Below are positions 28,126 to 36,058 of a DNA stretch of 64,000 bases, in pieces; the first letter of the stretch is position 1, and the number at the start of each line of letters is the position of its first letter. Source of the DNA: Cytophagales bacterium (GTDB lineage: Bacteria; Bacteroidota; Bacteroidia; Cytophagales; Spirosomataceae). The stretch covers positions 231,312 to 295,311 of the forward strand of contig RDXN01000029.1 of the NCBI GenBank assembly GCA_004292855.1. Direction: 5' to 3'. The notes beneath the pieces are model-generated. The model had not been told where the DNA came from. It searched no databases and was given only the letters and a program-made list of their open reading frames with translations. Position numbers and translations under genes: made by a program.

Positions 28126-28688
28126 GCAAACAATTGGTCGACCCGAAATTGGAAATCGGGCAGTACGGGGGCTGCTGAGATCAAATCCGCTCCCTTATAG
28201 GCCTGTGACCGGTCGGCGGAAGTGTACACGTTAATCTTTTTGTTCCCAGGAATAACATACCAAACGAGTTCAGCACCAGCATCGAAGTAATCCTGTACTT
28301 TGTCGAGCACATCCTGATACGATTCTGAATCAGACAGAATTTCGATAGCAAAGCGGGTTTTCTGCCGGTTACCCGTCCGGGTGTCCTCAATCTGTTCCAG
28401 CGTAAAATAGGCTAAGTCAGGGCGTCGTTTACGAACACCATCAACATACGAGTCCATTTCCGGTATTAATTCATCTCCACGTTTGTGAGCCTCTGTTTGT
28501 AGAAACAGGCGTATCAAAAATCGAAGTAAAAGAAATTCCTCTTGTTTCATATCGTTCTTTTCGATGATTCGGCCCCGAACAAACTCATAACTACCGTCGC
28601 GGCCATGTGCGCGTTGCCACCGTTCAAACTCGTCTACAGTCTGAAAATGGGTAGGCAGTGTTTCAATTGCAGTTTCTAGCTGTACCAT
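28122..28688 (-). CDS. Uma2-family (PD-(D/E)XK-like) endonuclease-fold protein
   Basis: A 188-residue protein with the Uma2 layout: an FERWQRAHGRDGSYEFVRGRII start, the middle DSYVDGVRKRRPDLAYFT (substrate-side Asp), then TRFAIEILSDSESYQDVLDK, where E and the downstream core stand at the nuclease-like site, and LVWYVIPGNKKINVY. Uma2 proteins are widespread in Cyanobacteria and Bacteroidota and their role is largely unknown. It overlaps the NUDIX gene. A second Uma2 gene lies at 57.6 kb and is only distantly similar. Confidence 0.78.
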   Translation of the reverse strand: MVQLETAIETLPTHFQTVDEFERWQRAHGRDGSYEFVRGRIIEKNDMKQEEFLLLRFLIRLFLQTEAHKRGDELIPEMDSYVDGVRKRRPDLAYFTLEQIEDTRTGNRQKTRFAIEILSDSESYQDVLDKVQDYFDAGAELVWYVIPGNKKINVYTSADRSQAYKGADLISAAPVLPDFQFRVDQLFA

Positions 28689-28744
28689 AGCGTTGTCTGG
28701 CTTAAAAACTAAAGATACTCATTTTTTGACTATCCTGATTCATC

Positions 28745-29956
28745 TCAAAACCGTGCCAATACTTTTTCGGATACCGTTTGCCCGATAGACAACGATGAGG
28801 TGGCGGCTGGTGAAGGGGCATTACATACGTTGATGGCCCGGTCGGTTTCGATGATTGAAAAGTCGTCGAGCAAACCCCCGGTGCGGTCGCAGGCTTGGGC
28901 GCGAACGCCCGCTTCGGCGGGCACAAGGTCGTCTTCCTGAATCTCTGGAATTAACGCTTGCAACGCCTTTGTAAACGCCGATTTGGAGAACGAACGGTAC
29001 ATTTCGCCCAAGCCTGTTTGCCAGTATTTGGCGGCTACTTTCTGAAAACCGGGCCACGTGAGCGTCTCAAAAAGCTCTTTCACGTCAATGTCCGACTTCT
29101 TGTACCCCTCCCGTGCAAACGCCAGCACGGCGTTCGGGCCAGCTTCCACGCCCCCACCAATCATGCGTGTGTAGTGAACACCTAAGAACGGGAAGTTAGG
29201 ATCGGGAACGGGGTAGATCAGGTGCTTGACCAGGTGTTGCCGGTGCGGTTTGAGCATGTAATATTCCCCCCGAAACGGCACAATCCGCAAGTCGATGGGG
29301 GCGCGTTGGGTCATCTGGGCCACTTTGTCGGAGTAGAGACCCGCGCAGTTTACCACGAGTGTTGCTTCGTAGGTTGCCTTGTTCGTCACCACCACCGAGC
29401 GTGAGTTACCTGCGGTCCGGCGATCCGGTGTTAGCTGCTCCACACGCTCGTTGAGGTGAATCTCGCCCCCTAATGCTCTAAACTTCTCGGCGTATTTTTC
29501 ACACACCGCCGTATAGTCGATAATGCCCGTGTAGGGTACGCGAATCCCGGCCACCCCCAACACGTGCGGTTCAATTTCACGCATCTCGGCGGGGGTCACT
29601 TTGCTAATTCTGGTTAGGCCGTTTTCCAGACCGCGACTATAAAGGGTTTCGAGTTGGGGCAGTTCCTCCTGTTTCGTGGCTACCACCAATTTCCCACACA
29701 ACTCAAACGGCACGCCCTCTTCCCGACAAAACGTCAGGAGCATGTCGTAGCCACGAATGCAGTTGGTGGCCTTTAGGCTACCCGGTTTGTAGTACAGCCC
29801 GGAGTGGATCACCCCGGAATTATGGCCCGTTTGGTGAGCGGCAACCTGCCCCTCTTTTTCGAGTACAGTTACAGTCAGTTGTGGGCGTTGCTGCTTGATT
29901 TGTAGCGCGGTAGCCAGGCCCACAATACCCCCGCCAATAATTACTACGTCTGTCAT
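28745..29956 (-). CDS. lhgO: L-2-hydroxyglutarate oxidase
   Basis: FAD enzyme oxidising L-2-hydroxyglutarate to 2-oxoglutarate, membrane-associated in E. coli. The 403-residue chain begins with the dinucleotide fold DVVIIGGGIVGLATALQI, then TVLEKEGQVAAHQTGHNSGVIH and IRVPYTGIIDYTAV, and ends with EAGVRAQACDRTGG and a C-terminal FAD-contact segment ATSSLSIG. An ATG three codons upstream (29965) lies inside the hairpin arm at 29957-29984. The ATG at 29956 gives MTDVVIIGGG and is preferred. The hairpin is all that separates it from anmK. Confidence 0.9.
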   Translation of the reverse strand: MTDVVIIGGGIVGLATALQIKQQRPQLTVTVLEKEGQVAAHQTGHNSGVIHSGLYYKPGSLKATNCIRGYDMLLTFCREEGVPFELCGKLVVATKQEELPQLETLYSRGLENGLTRISKVTPAEMREIEPHVLGVAGIRVPYTGIIDYTAVCEKYAEKFRALGGEIHLNERVEQLTPDRRTAGNSRSVVVTNKATYEATLVVNCAGLYSDKVAQMTQRAPIDLRIVPFRGEYYMLKPHRQHLVKHLIYPVPDPNFPFLGVHYTRMIGGGVEAGPNAVLAFAREGYKKSDIDVKELFETLTWPGFQKVAAKYWQTGLGEMYRSFSKSAFTKALQALIPEIQEDDLVPAEAGVRAQACDRTGGLLDDFSIIETDRAINVCNAPSPAATSSLSIGQTVSEKVLARF

Positions 29957-30047
29957 TTTTGTCATCCCGACGCAGGAGGGATCTTAACGGTTCTTAACAC
30001 TTAACTAAAAGTATTTGTGAGATCCCTCCTGCGTCGGGATGACAAAA
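29957..30047. repeat. Inverted repeat, locus B (GTCATCCCGAC family, short form)
   Basis: Perfect 28-bp arms (29957-29984 and 30020-30047), TTTTGTCATCCCGACGCAGG followed by AGGGATCT. The inner stem is ATCCC/GGGAT. The element fills the gap between the lhgO ATG (29956) and the anmK stop (30048) exactly, with no other base. It lacks the GC-rich insert seen at loci A and D. Confidence 0.94.
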
Positions 30048-31247
30048 TTAATGCGGAAAGCTAATCTTCCCCATTGTTACACTCGGAACCCCCTGCCGAT
30101 TGCCAAAGTTCGTGCCGCCCCCTGACAGAGCCTCGTTGGCCAACACAGCAAATAACACAGCCTCTTTGGCATCGCCCGCAATACCGAGGTCGTCGGTACG
30201 GGCAAAGGTGCAGGTGTGAGGGAGCAGTTCGCGCAGGTGGCCCGTCAGGACGGGGTTGTGTGCGCCCCCTCCGCTCATATAAATGGCATAGGCTTGGTCA
30301 GGCTGGATCACGCGTTGCATGGCCTCGGCAATGGTCTCGGCACTGAACCGGGCTAAGGTCGCCATCAGGTCGGCGGGGGCGAGATGGGTGGTTTGGCTTG
30401 CCTGTTGCGCCCGCTCAACGTAGGCTGGGTTGAACACTTCGGGGCCAGTCGTTTTGGGGAACGGGGCCGCGAAAAACGCGTTTTGCTTGAGGGCATCCAA
30501 CAATGGTCCGCACACGGTTCCGGCAGCGGCTAGTTGCCCATCTGCATCGTAGGGCTGGTTCAGAAACTGCCGGGCGTAGGCATCGAGCAGCGTGTTGCCG
30601 GGGCCGGTATCGGTCGTGAACACGGTGCTGGCGTCGCCGTCGGCGGGCAGGTAGGTGAAGTTGGCAATGCCGCCCATGTTGAGCAACAGGCGATTTTCGC
30701 CTATCGCGGAAAACACGAAATAATCACCATAAACGGCCAACGGCGCACCTTCGCCCCCATGCGCCACGTGTTTTTGGCGGAAGTCGCTCAGCGTAATGAT
30801 ACCTGTTTCGGCGGCTACATGATCGCCATCGCCGATTTGCAGGGTTGCGTTGGGGTAGTCGGGTTTGCCGTGCTGGGTCCTGGGGGCATGGAAAACGGTC
30901 TGCCCGTGGCTAGCTACAATGTCAACCTGCTGAGGATCAACACCCCAGTTGCATAGGCAGTCACTCACCATCTGTCCGTGGAGCCGCCCGATGTATGGGT
31001 TGAGTAAACAAAGGTGCTCAAAATCGACTTGTGATTTGGCAAATACGGCCCGTATACGTTCCTTCAAATCGTCGGTGTAGGACACCGTTTGAAAGTGCTC
31101 AATGCGTACCTTCGTGGCCGGGCCACTGCCACTAATCCGGCACAGGGCCACGTCGAGACCATCGAGCGAGGTGCCCGACATGAGGCCGATAATCCGGCGT
31201 TCGGGCTTTTGGGCAATCGCGTAGAGTTGCTGAATTTGTGGGTTCAT
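30048..31247 (-). CDS. anmK: Anhydro-N-acetylmuramic acid kinase
   Basis: Converts recovered 1,6-anhydro-MurNAc to MurNAc-6-phosphate with ATP and water, in murein recycling. The 399-residue ASKHA-fold enzyme has the signature GLMSGTSLDGLD (21-32), VASHGQTVFHAP, GDGDHVAAETGI, NMGGIANFTYLP, DTGPGNTLLDAY and MSGGGAHNPVL. Length is near the usual 370-390. It pairs logically with mpl at 8.6 kb, though the two are not adjacent. The stop abuts hairpin B; the 5' side faces the fructosamine kinase gene across a second hairpin. Confidence 0.93.
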   Translation of the reverse strand: MNPQIQQLYAIAQKPERRIIGLMSGTSLDGLDVALCRISGSGPATKVRIEHFQTVSYTDDLKERIRAVFAKSQVDFEHLCLLNPYIGRLHGQMVSDCLCNWGVDPQQVDIVASHGQTVFHAPRTQHGKPDYPNATLQIGDGDHVAAETGIITLSDFRQKHVAHGGEGAPLAVYGDYFVFSAIGENRLLLNMGGIANFTYLPADGDASTVFTTDTGPGNTLLDAYARQFLNQPYDADGQLAAAGTVCGPLLDALKQNAFFAAPFPKTTGPEVFNPAYVERAQQASQTTHLAPADLMATLARFSAETIAEAMQRVIQPDQAYAIYMSGGGAHNPVLTGHLRELLPHTCTFARTDDLGIAGDAKEAVLFAVLANEALSGGGTNFGNRQGVPSVTMGKISFPH

Positions 31248-31265
31248 CGGCGCGAAAATAATGCA

Positions 31266-31390
31266 AAAAGCCCTGCCAGTGGTCGAAGACCCTGGCAGTG
31301 GCGCAAGTTTGTCTGGACAAGTAAATGTAAAACCTCCGCCACTGCCAGGGTCTTCGACCGACCCGTCGGACCGCCACTGGCAGGGCTTTT
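31266..31390. repeat. Inverted repeat of the CCCTGCCAGTGG family with a one-arm insert
   Basis: Left arm 31266-31303, right arm 31337-31390. The arms are complementary except that the right arm has 16 extra bases (GACCCGTCGGACCGCC) between CTTCGACC and ACTGGCAGGG. Each arm also folds on itself through CTGCCAG/CTGGCAG. It fills the divergent spacer between anmK and the fructosamine kinase gene. Confidence 0.92.
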
Positions 31391-31402
31391 ACTCGATAGT
31401 AA

Positions 31403-32299
31403 ATGAGCTTTTGGGGCGACGAGCAATTTGCCTTTTTTGAGAGTATTCTGTTTCTGGCCCTGGGGCAGGACGTGCAGGTGATCGAAACCCAGTTTCTGTC
31501 GGGGGGCGATATCAACACATCGGCACAGGTATTCTCGTCGGAGGGTGTGTTTTTTGTCAAGTGGAACGAACTCCATCAGCACGTCGACGACCGGCACGAC
31601 CTGTTTGAGACCGAGGCTCGCGGGTTAGCTCTGCTCCACCGAACCGATGCGTTCAGGATTCCGGCCATCATCGGGCACGGGGTTCAACAGGGCCGCGCCT
31701 ACCTGATTCTCGAATATATCGACACGGGCAAACCTGGCCCCGGCTACTGGGAAGAACTAGGTCAATCGCTGGCCCTTTTGCACTCACACACGCAACCTAA
31801 GTTTGGGCTGTCGTTCAACAATTATATCGGTAGCCTACCCCAGTCGAACACCCAGACCGCTGACGGTCATGCATTTTTTTTCGATCAACGACTGCTACCC
31901 CAGGCAGGCCTTGCTCTCTATAAAGGGCTGTTAAACAAACTATTGTATGATAAACTGCTTCTACTCCGCGACCGCTTGCCCAGCCTGATCCCCAATGAGC
32001 GACCTGCCCTGCTCCACGGCGATTTATGGTCGGGTAATGTGCTGCCTACCGAAGAAGGCACCCCCGCCTTGATCGACCCCGCCGTGTATTACGGCTTCCG
32101 CGAGGCCGAACTGGCGTTTACAAAGCTGTTTGGGGGCTTCGACCGTCGGTTTTACGATGCTTATGATGAAGCCTTCCCACTCCACGATGGCTTCGAGGAA
32201 CGTGTAGCGATTTACAACCTCTACCCCCTGCTGGTTCACCTAAATCTCTTTGGCTCAGGCTACCTCAGCGGCATTGAGCGAGTGCTAAAGGCATTTTAA
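31403..32299 (+). CDS. Fructosamine kinase family protein
   Basis: ATP-dependent kinase that deglycates proteins or small amines by phosphorylating the ketoamine sugar. The 298-residue aminoglycoside-phosphotransferase-like fold has VFFVKWNE (ATP Lys), the catalytic loop LLHGDLWSGN and the metal-binding IDPAVYYGFREAELAF, all characteristic of the family. Length fits bacterial YniA-type enzymes. It is first of three plus-strand genes with the RidA and SDR genes; gaps are 49 and 33 bp, so co-transcription is possible. Confidence 0.9.
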   Translation: MSFWGDEQFAFFESILFLALGQDVQVIETQFLSGGDINTSAQVFSSEGVFFVKWNELHQHVDDRHDLFETEARGLALLHRTDAFRIPAIIGHGVQQGRAYLILEYIDTGKPGPGYWEELGQSLALLHSHTQPKFGLSFNNYIGSLPQSNTQTADGHAFFFDQRLLPQAGLALYKGLLNKLLYDKLLLLRDRLPSLIPNERPALLHGDLWSGNVLPTEEGTPALIDPAVYYGFREAELAFTKLFGGFDRRFYDAYDEAFPLHDGFEERVAIYNLYPLLVHLNLFGSGYLSGIERVLKAF

Positions 32300-32348
32300 G
32301 CAACGAAATTTTTGCTTACCTTGCCACAATCAACTGACCACTCTGCTC

Positions 32349-32804
32349 ATGAAACTACTCCCATTTTTGCTGCTTCTCTCATTTTTTGCTCAAGCTCAGA
32401 GTCATCAATTTATCAACCCAACTGGTCTGCGCAATGCCAGCAAAAGCTACTCGCAGGTCGTTGTCGCGACAGGTATCCGCACGGTCTATGTTTCGGGGCA
32501 AGTCGCTCTTGACTCCACGGGGCAGATCGTCGGCAAAGGTGATCTTCGGGCTCAGGTTCGGCGCGTGTACGAGAATCTGCAAATCGCCCTGAAAGCTGCC
32601 GGGGCCACTTGGGCCGACGTGGTCAAGACAACCACCTTCGTCGTCAATACCAATACCGAAAAAATCGGAATCGTCCGGGACGTGCGCAATCAATTCTATG
32701 TCGGCCTCACCAATCCGCCCGCCAGTACATACATCGGTGTTCAGGGATTGTACGACCCTGAGATCCTGGTTGAAATTGAAGCCATTGCCGTACTACCTAA
32801 ATAA
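32349..32804 (+). CDS. RidA-family protein with signal peptide
   Basis: RidA proteins hydrolyse reactive imines or enamines. This 151-residue member has a clear signal peptide (KLLPFLLLLSFFAQAQS), so it would be exported, unlike the usual cytoplasmic RidA. The core has TVYVSGQVALDSTGQIVG, DLRAQVRRVYENLQ, TTTFVVNT and NPPASTYIGVQGLYDPEILVE. In classical RidA the catalytic Arg stands in the R-S-C/T segment PPARST/SRxCV; here the matching place reads PPASTYIG, so the Arg is absent and imine deaminase activity is doubtful. Exported Rid-like proteins of this type are common in Bacteroidota. Confidence 0.83.
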   Translation: MKLLPFLLLLSFFAQAQSHQFINPTGLRNASKSYSQVVVATGIRTVYVSGQVALDSTGQIVGKGDLRAQVRRVYENLQIALKAAGATWADVVKTTTFVVNTNTEKIGIVRDVRNQFYVGLTNPPASTYIGVQGLYDPEILVEIEAIAVLPK

Positions 32805-32837
32805 CTTTTCACTATCGATCAATAAACCACAGGGATA

Positions 32838-33599
32838 ATGACCTCATTTCAGAATCAAGTAGCCGTTATCACCGGCGCAGGCTCGGGTATCGGGCGGGCT
32901 ACGGCCATCGCCTTTGCGCAGGCGGGAGCCAACGTCGTCGTGTCCGACATCAACGATGCGGGCGGACAAGCCACGGTCGATCAGATAAAACAGGCCGGGG
33001 GCGAGGCTACTTACATTCGTTGCGACGTGGGTAACCCTGCCGACAACCAAGCTCTTATCAATCAAACAATTGCAGTGTACGGGCGTGTCGATATCGGCGT
33101 CAATAACGCGGGCATTGGTGGCACGTTCGCCCGTATGGCCGACCAAACCGAGGACGATTTTAATCAAATGATGGCCATCAACGTGGGTGGGGTTTTTTAT
33201 GGTATGCAGGCCCAAATCCGGCACATGCTGACTCAGCCTGAAGGCGGCAAAATCGTGAACATTTCGAGCATCGCGGGTATTCGGGGTATGCCGATGGGGG
33301 GGCCGTACAGCGCATCGAAGCACGCCGTTATTGGCCTCACCAAAACAGCCGCGCTCGAATACGTCCGGCAGAACATTCGCGTCAACGCCGTTTGCCCCGT
33401 TTACACCCACTCGGCTATGGTGCAGGGCCTGATCGACACGGCCCCCGGCATGGAAGAAAAAATGCGCCGGATCATTCCGATGGGCCGGTTTGGACAACCC
33501 GAGGAGATCGCCCAAACGATTCTCTGGCTCTGCGCCAACGAAAACGCCTTCTGCACCGGTCAGGCTATCCAAATGGATGGTGGTCTTACGGCGGGATAA
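32838..33599 (+). CDS. SDR-family oxidoreductase
   Basis: A classical short-chain dehydrogenase of 253 residues. NAD(P) site TGAGSGIGRATAIA (12-25), NNAGIGG (89-95), catalytic Ser in NISSIAG (141-147), and YSASK (Y157, K161). D37 after the second strand (VVVSDIND) favours NAD over NADP. Substrate unknown; similarity to glucose/3-oxoacyl reductase-like members cannot separate them. The gene ends before a short AACAGTGA-type repeat tract (33603-33635) and a bidirectional terminator. Confidence 0.9.
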   Translation: MTSFQNQVAVITGAGSGIGRATAIAFAQAGANVVVSDINDAGGQATVDQIKQAGGEATYIRCDVGNPADNQALINQTIAVYGRVDIGVNNAGIGGTFARMADQTEDDFNQMMAINVGGVFYGMQAQIRHMLTQPEGGKIVNISSIAGIRGMPMGGPYSASKHAVIGLTKTAALEYVRQNIRVNAVCPVYTHSAMVQGLIDTAPGMEEKMRRIIPMGRFGQPEEIAQTILWLCANENAFCTGQAIQMDGGLTAG

Positions 33600-33650
33600 G
33601 TACAGTTAACAGTGAGCAGCCAACAGTGAACAGTTGGTAGTAAGCATGAA

Positions 33651-33683
33651 AAAAAGCCACTCCGCAGAACGGGGTGGCTTTTT
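33651..33683. terminator. Bidirectional terminator between convergent genes
   Basis: Perfect 14-bp stem AAAAAGCCACTCCG with CGGGGTGGCTTTTT (one G-T-type pair) around a 5-base loop. A and T runs on either side allow termination for both the SDR gene (+) and the small secreted protein gene (-). Confidence 0.85.
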
Positions 33684-33723
33684 GCTTATCAAACCTAAAA
33701 ATGGTAACCCTACTTGTATTGTC

Positions 33724-34125
33724 TTAGTACATGGCGATGGTCCGCACTGGCTGGGGCGTACCCACATTGATTCGCTTTACAATGCTGCTTCCGTCGCTCG
33801 ATTTGATCTTGAGCGTATACACCCCGTCGGGCAATTCGTCGACGTTCAGGCGGAGCGAGGCTTTCATGTTTCTCTTATTAATGATTGAGCTGTGTAGTAC
33901 CCGGTTGGCGTCATCGAGTAATTGAACCGAAACGTCGATAGCCACCGTTTTGGCGACGGAGACCTTGACCAGATTACCCGCACCAACATAAACGCTGGCA
34001 TCGAACGAGGTCGGTTTAACGACTGCACCGGGGTTCGAAAAAGACAAGGTAGCTCCAAGGAGCAGTGAGCTGGCCAGCGACTTGGCACCGGCCAGCATAG
34101 AAGCGGAAATGAGAAGGTTGCACAT
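33724..34125 (-). CDS. Small exported protein with a sorting-domain-like beta fold
   Basis: A 133-residue product. The N-terminus is moderately hydrophobic (NLLISASMLAGAKSLASSLLLG) and may be a signal. The rest is beta-rich, with IDVSVQLLDDANRVLHS and LRLNVDELPDGVYTLKIKSS, then IVKRINV. This last part resembles the type A C-terminal sorting domains of T9SS cargo and the related DUF3244 fold, but a full cargo domain in front is missing. It would be periplasmic or surface. Promoter region upstream (34126-34300) holds no other gene. Function unknown. Confidence 0.65.
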   Translation of the reverse strand: MCNLLISASMLAGAKSLASSLLLGATLSFSNPGAVVKPTSFDASVYVGAGNLVKVSVAKTVAIDVSVQLLDDANRVLHSSIINKRNMKASLRLNVDELPDGVYTLKIKSSDGSSIVKRINVGTPQPVRTIAMY

Positions 34126-34300
34126 GGCGTTTGAGAAATTGTTGTTTACTGTTTGTATTCGCTACAGTAATTACAAGCCTCGTGCCAATGTAAAAATGTC
34201 TCTGACTATCAGTTTGTTATGTTTTTGTGGTCGTATTTTTTCGTACGGAAACGGACAACTATCTGTTCGATTATGAACAGGTTGTGCGAAAAGCCACCCC

Positions 34301-35902
34301 TTACTGCCGACTCTCTTCCCCTTCCAGTACGGCGAAATCCTTGAAAACCCGCTTGATAGCCTTGTCGGTGGGTTCTTTTTTATTTTGCCAGCCCGCGTCG
34401 AGTTCTAATGCGACGAGGCCGCTCAAGCTCATGGAGGCCCGGAAATCATCGAGACGCTTCACAAAGTCGTTGCCCCGGCGCGACGATTTGAGTGCAAATT
34501 CCCGCGCAAACACATCGCCTTTGTTCTGGATTTCGCTCTTTTTGCCCAACACGTAGTTGTAGCGGTCGAGCAAATCCTTCATCGACTTGCCAACCACCTC
34601 GGTGGCTTCGAGCGTGCCCATTGTGAGCACGGCAGTGCCCCCCACCGACGATATGATTCGGCCCGTGCGTTGCGTGGGTACACTCGTGCTAGCCCCCGTG
34701 ATGGCTGGCGTTACACCCGTCACGGCCCCCAGCGAGGCATTGGCCACGGAACGGTTGCGTTTACCCTTCTTGGCTTTCCGGTAGCTGTACTTTAGCTCTT
34801 CTTCTTTCTCGGCCATCTGCTCAATCAGGCTCCAGGCGGTTGTCATTACCTGCCGATACTGCGTGTAGAGGTATCTGTCTTTAGCTTCCTCATTTACGGC
34901 ATTAATCACCGTGATCGTGATTTTCCGTTCGTCGCGGTTTTGGGCTTTGTCGAGTACGTAAAACGTGAGCGTAGCCTGCAACGAATCGTAGGGGTCTTTC
35001 ACGAATTCGTAGCCCGGTTTCCAGATAAACTCGTACTGATTGGGCGTATTGCGGACCAGCGCATTTCTTGGAATATCCTGATTATCGGCCAGAAACGCGA
35101 AGGTCGAGATATCGTCGTCGCCGTTGGGATCGGAGAGGTAGAACTTGAGGCTTACCGACGCGTTCTCGCGAATTTTGTAGCGGGCATCGCCCGGCACCAC
35201 CTGAATATCAGGGGGCAAGTCCATCAGGGTTGGCTCCACTTTCAGGCGGCCTTTGGTGCGGCTTTTGGCGGGTTGGTCTTCCACCCAAAACTCAATGTAC
35301 TGCGGGCGTTCGCGGAGCTTGTTAAACTGATTTTGTGAAAGCGTCCAGGTCCATTCGCCCTGCGCCGAGAGCTTGGCTCCCTCCGGCATTTGGTCGGCGA
35401 TGGGAATAAATACGAGCGGGTCGCCGTCTTCGTCCAACACCTGCTCCTTATCGAATTTATAGACGTTTTGGGTGCGATACCGGACGTAAAACGGGCGCAA
35501 CTCGTTCACCACGGGCGGACGATTTACGTGCATCACCTTCAATTCCACCGTCTGCGTAGCCGACTCGCCCGACTTGTTCCGCACCTCGAACAGCAACGGT
35601 ACTACCTTCGTCAGTTGAATTCGGTCGGCCCAATCGAACCCCGGTTTCCATGTAAATCGTCCCGTCGAATCGAACTGCATCCCATCAAGTCGCCCCTGCG
35701 CGAGCGAGAAATACAGGGCATCGTCTTTGCCGCCCGTAGCCCGCAAATCGAATCGTACGGTACTGCCTTCCGAAACTTCGTTCCAGTCGCCCTGCGACGG
35801 AATCAACAGTTGAAGTGGTTTGGCAATATCCTGCCCAACGCAACCAACGCGCCACAGAATACCAGCAATGAGCAACAATAAACGCCGAACGGTTAATACC
35901 AT
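34301..35902 (-). CDS. Exported protein with three Ig/cadherin-like repeats and a helical C-terminus
   Basis: A 533-residue protein with a signal peptide (RRLLLLIAGILWRVGCVGQ). Three tandem repeats of about 100 residues follow (about 30-134, 135-235, 236-345). They share a W-x-PG strand (FTWKPGFDW, WTWTLSQNQ, FIWKPGYEF), a FxVxD strand and a closing strand before PP. From about 346 the chain is charged and helical (MAEKEEELKYSYRKAKKGKRNRS) with one weakly hydrophobic stretch (about 405-430), then ends acidic. It lacks a T9SS C-terminal signal. It lies 156 bp downstream of the T9SS plug gene. Function not recognised; a periplasmic scaffold is one possibility. Confidence 0.65.
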   Translation of the reverse strand: MVLTVRRLLLLIAGILWRVGCVGQDIAKPLQLLIPSQGDWNEVSEGSTVRFDLRATGGKDDALYFSLAQGRLDGMQFDSTGRFTWKPGFDWADRIQLTKVVPLLFEVRNKSGESATQTVELKVMHVNRPPVVNELRPFYVRYRTQNVYKFDKEQVLDEDGDPLVFIPIADQMPEGAKLSAQGEWTWTLSQNQFNKLRERPQYIEFWVEDQPAKSRTKGRLKVEPTLMDLPPDIQVVPGDARYKIRENASVSLKFYLSDPNGDDDISTFAFLADNQDIPRNALVRNTPNQYEFIWKPGYEFVKDPYDSLQATLTFYVLDKAQNRDERKITITVINAVNEEAKDRYLYTQYRQVMTTAWSLIEQMAEKEEELKYSYRKAKKGKRNRSVANASLGAVTGVTPAITGASTSVPTQRTGRIISSVGGTAVLTMGTLEATEVVGKSMKDLLDRYNYVLGKKSEIQNKGDVFAREFALKSSRRGNDFVKRLDDFRASMSLSGLVALELDAGWQNKKEPTDKAIKRVFKDFAVLEGEESRQ

Positions 35903-36058
35903 TGGGATGTAAAATCAGGTCTGATTGGATTAACGCAAAAGTACGGGGAAGATTTCGACCAAGTGACCCTGAACCGCCTGAAATACAATTTTTCTTAGGG
36001 AATAAGCCCTCTTTTGCGCTTTTCGTATAATTTTTTGGATAGATAGCACCCCGCCTAC

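Noticed and set aside
32844..33572. Minus-strand open frame of 242 codons over the SDR gene
   Set aside because: Mirror frame of a full SDR with YSASK; no own features.
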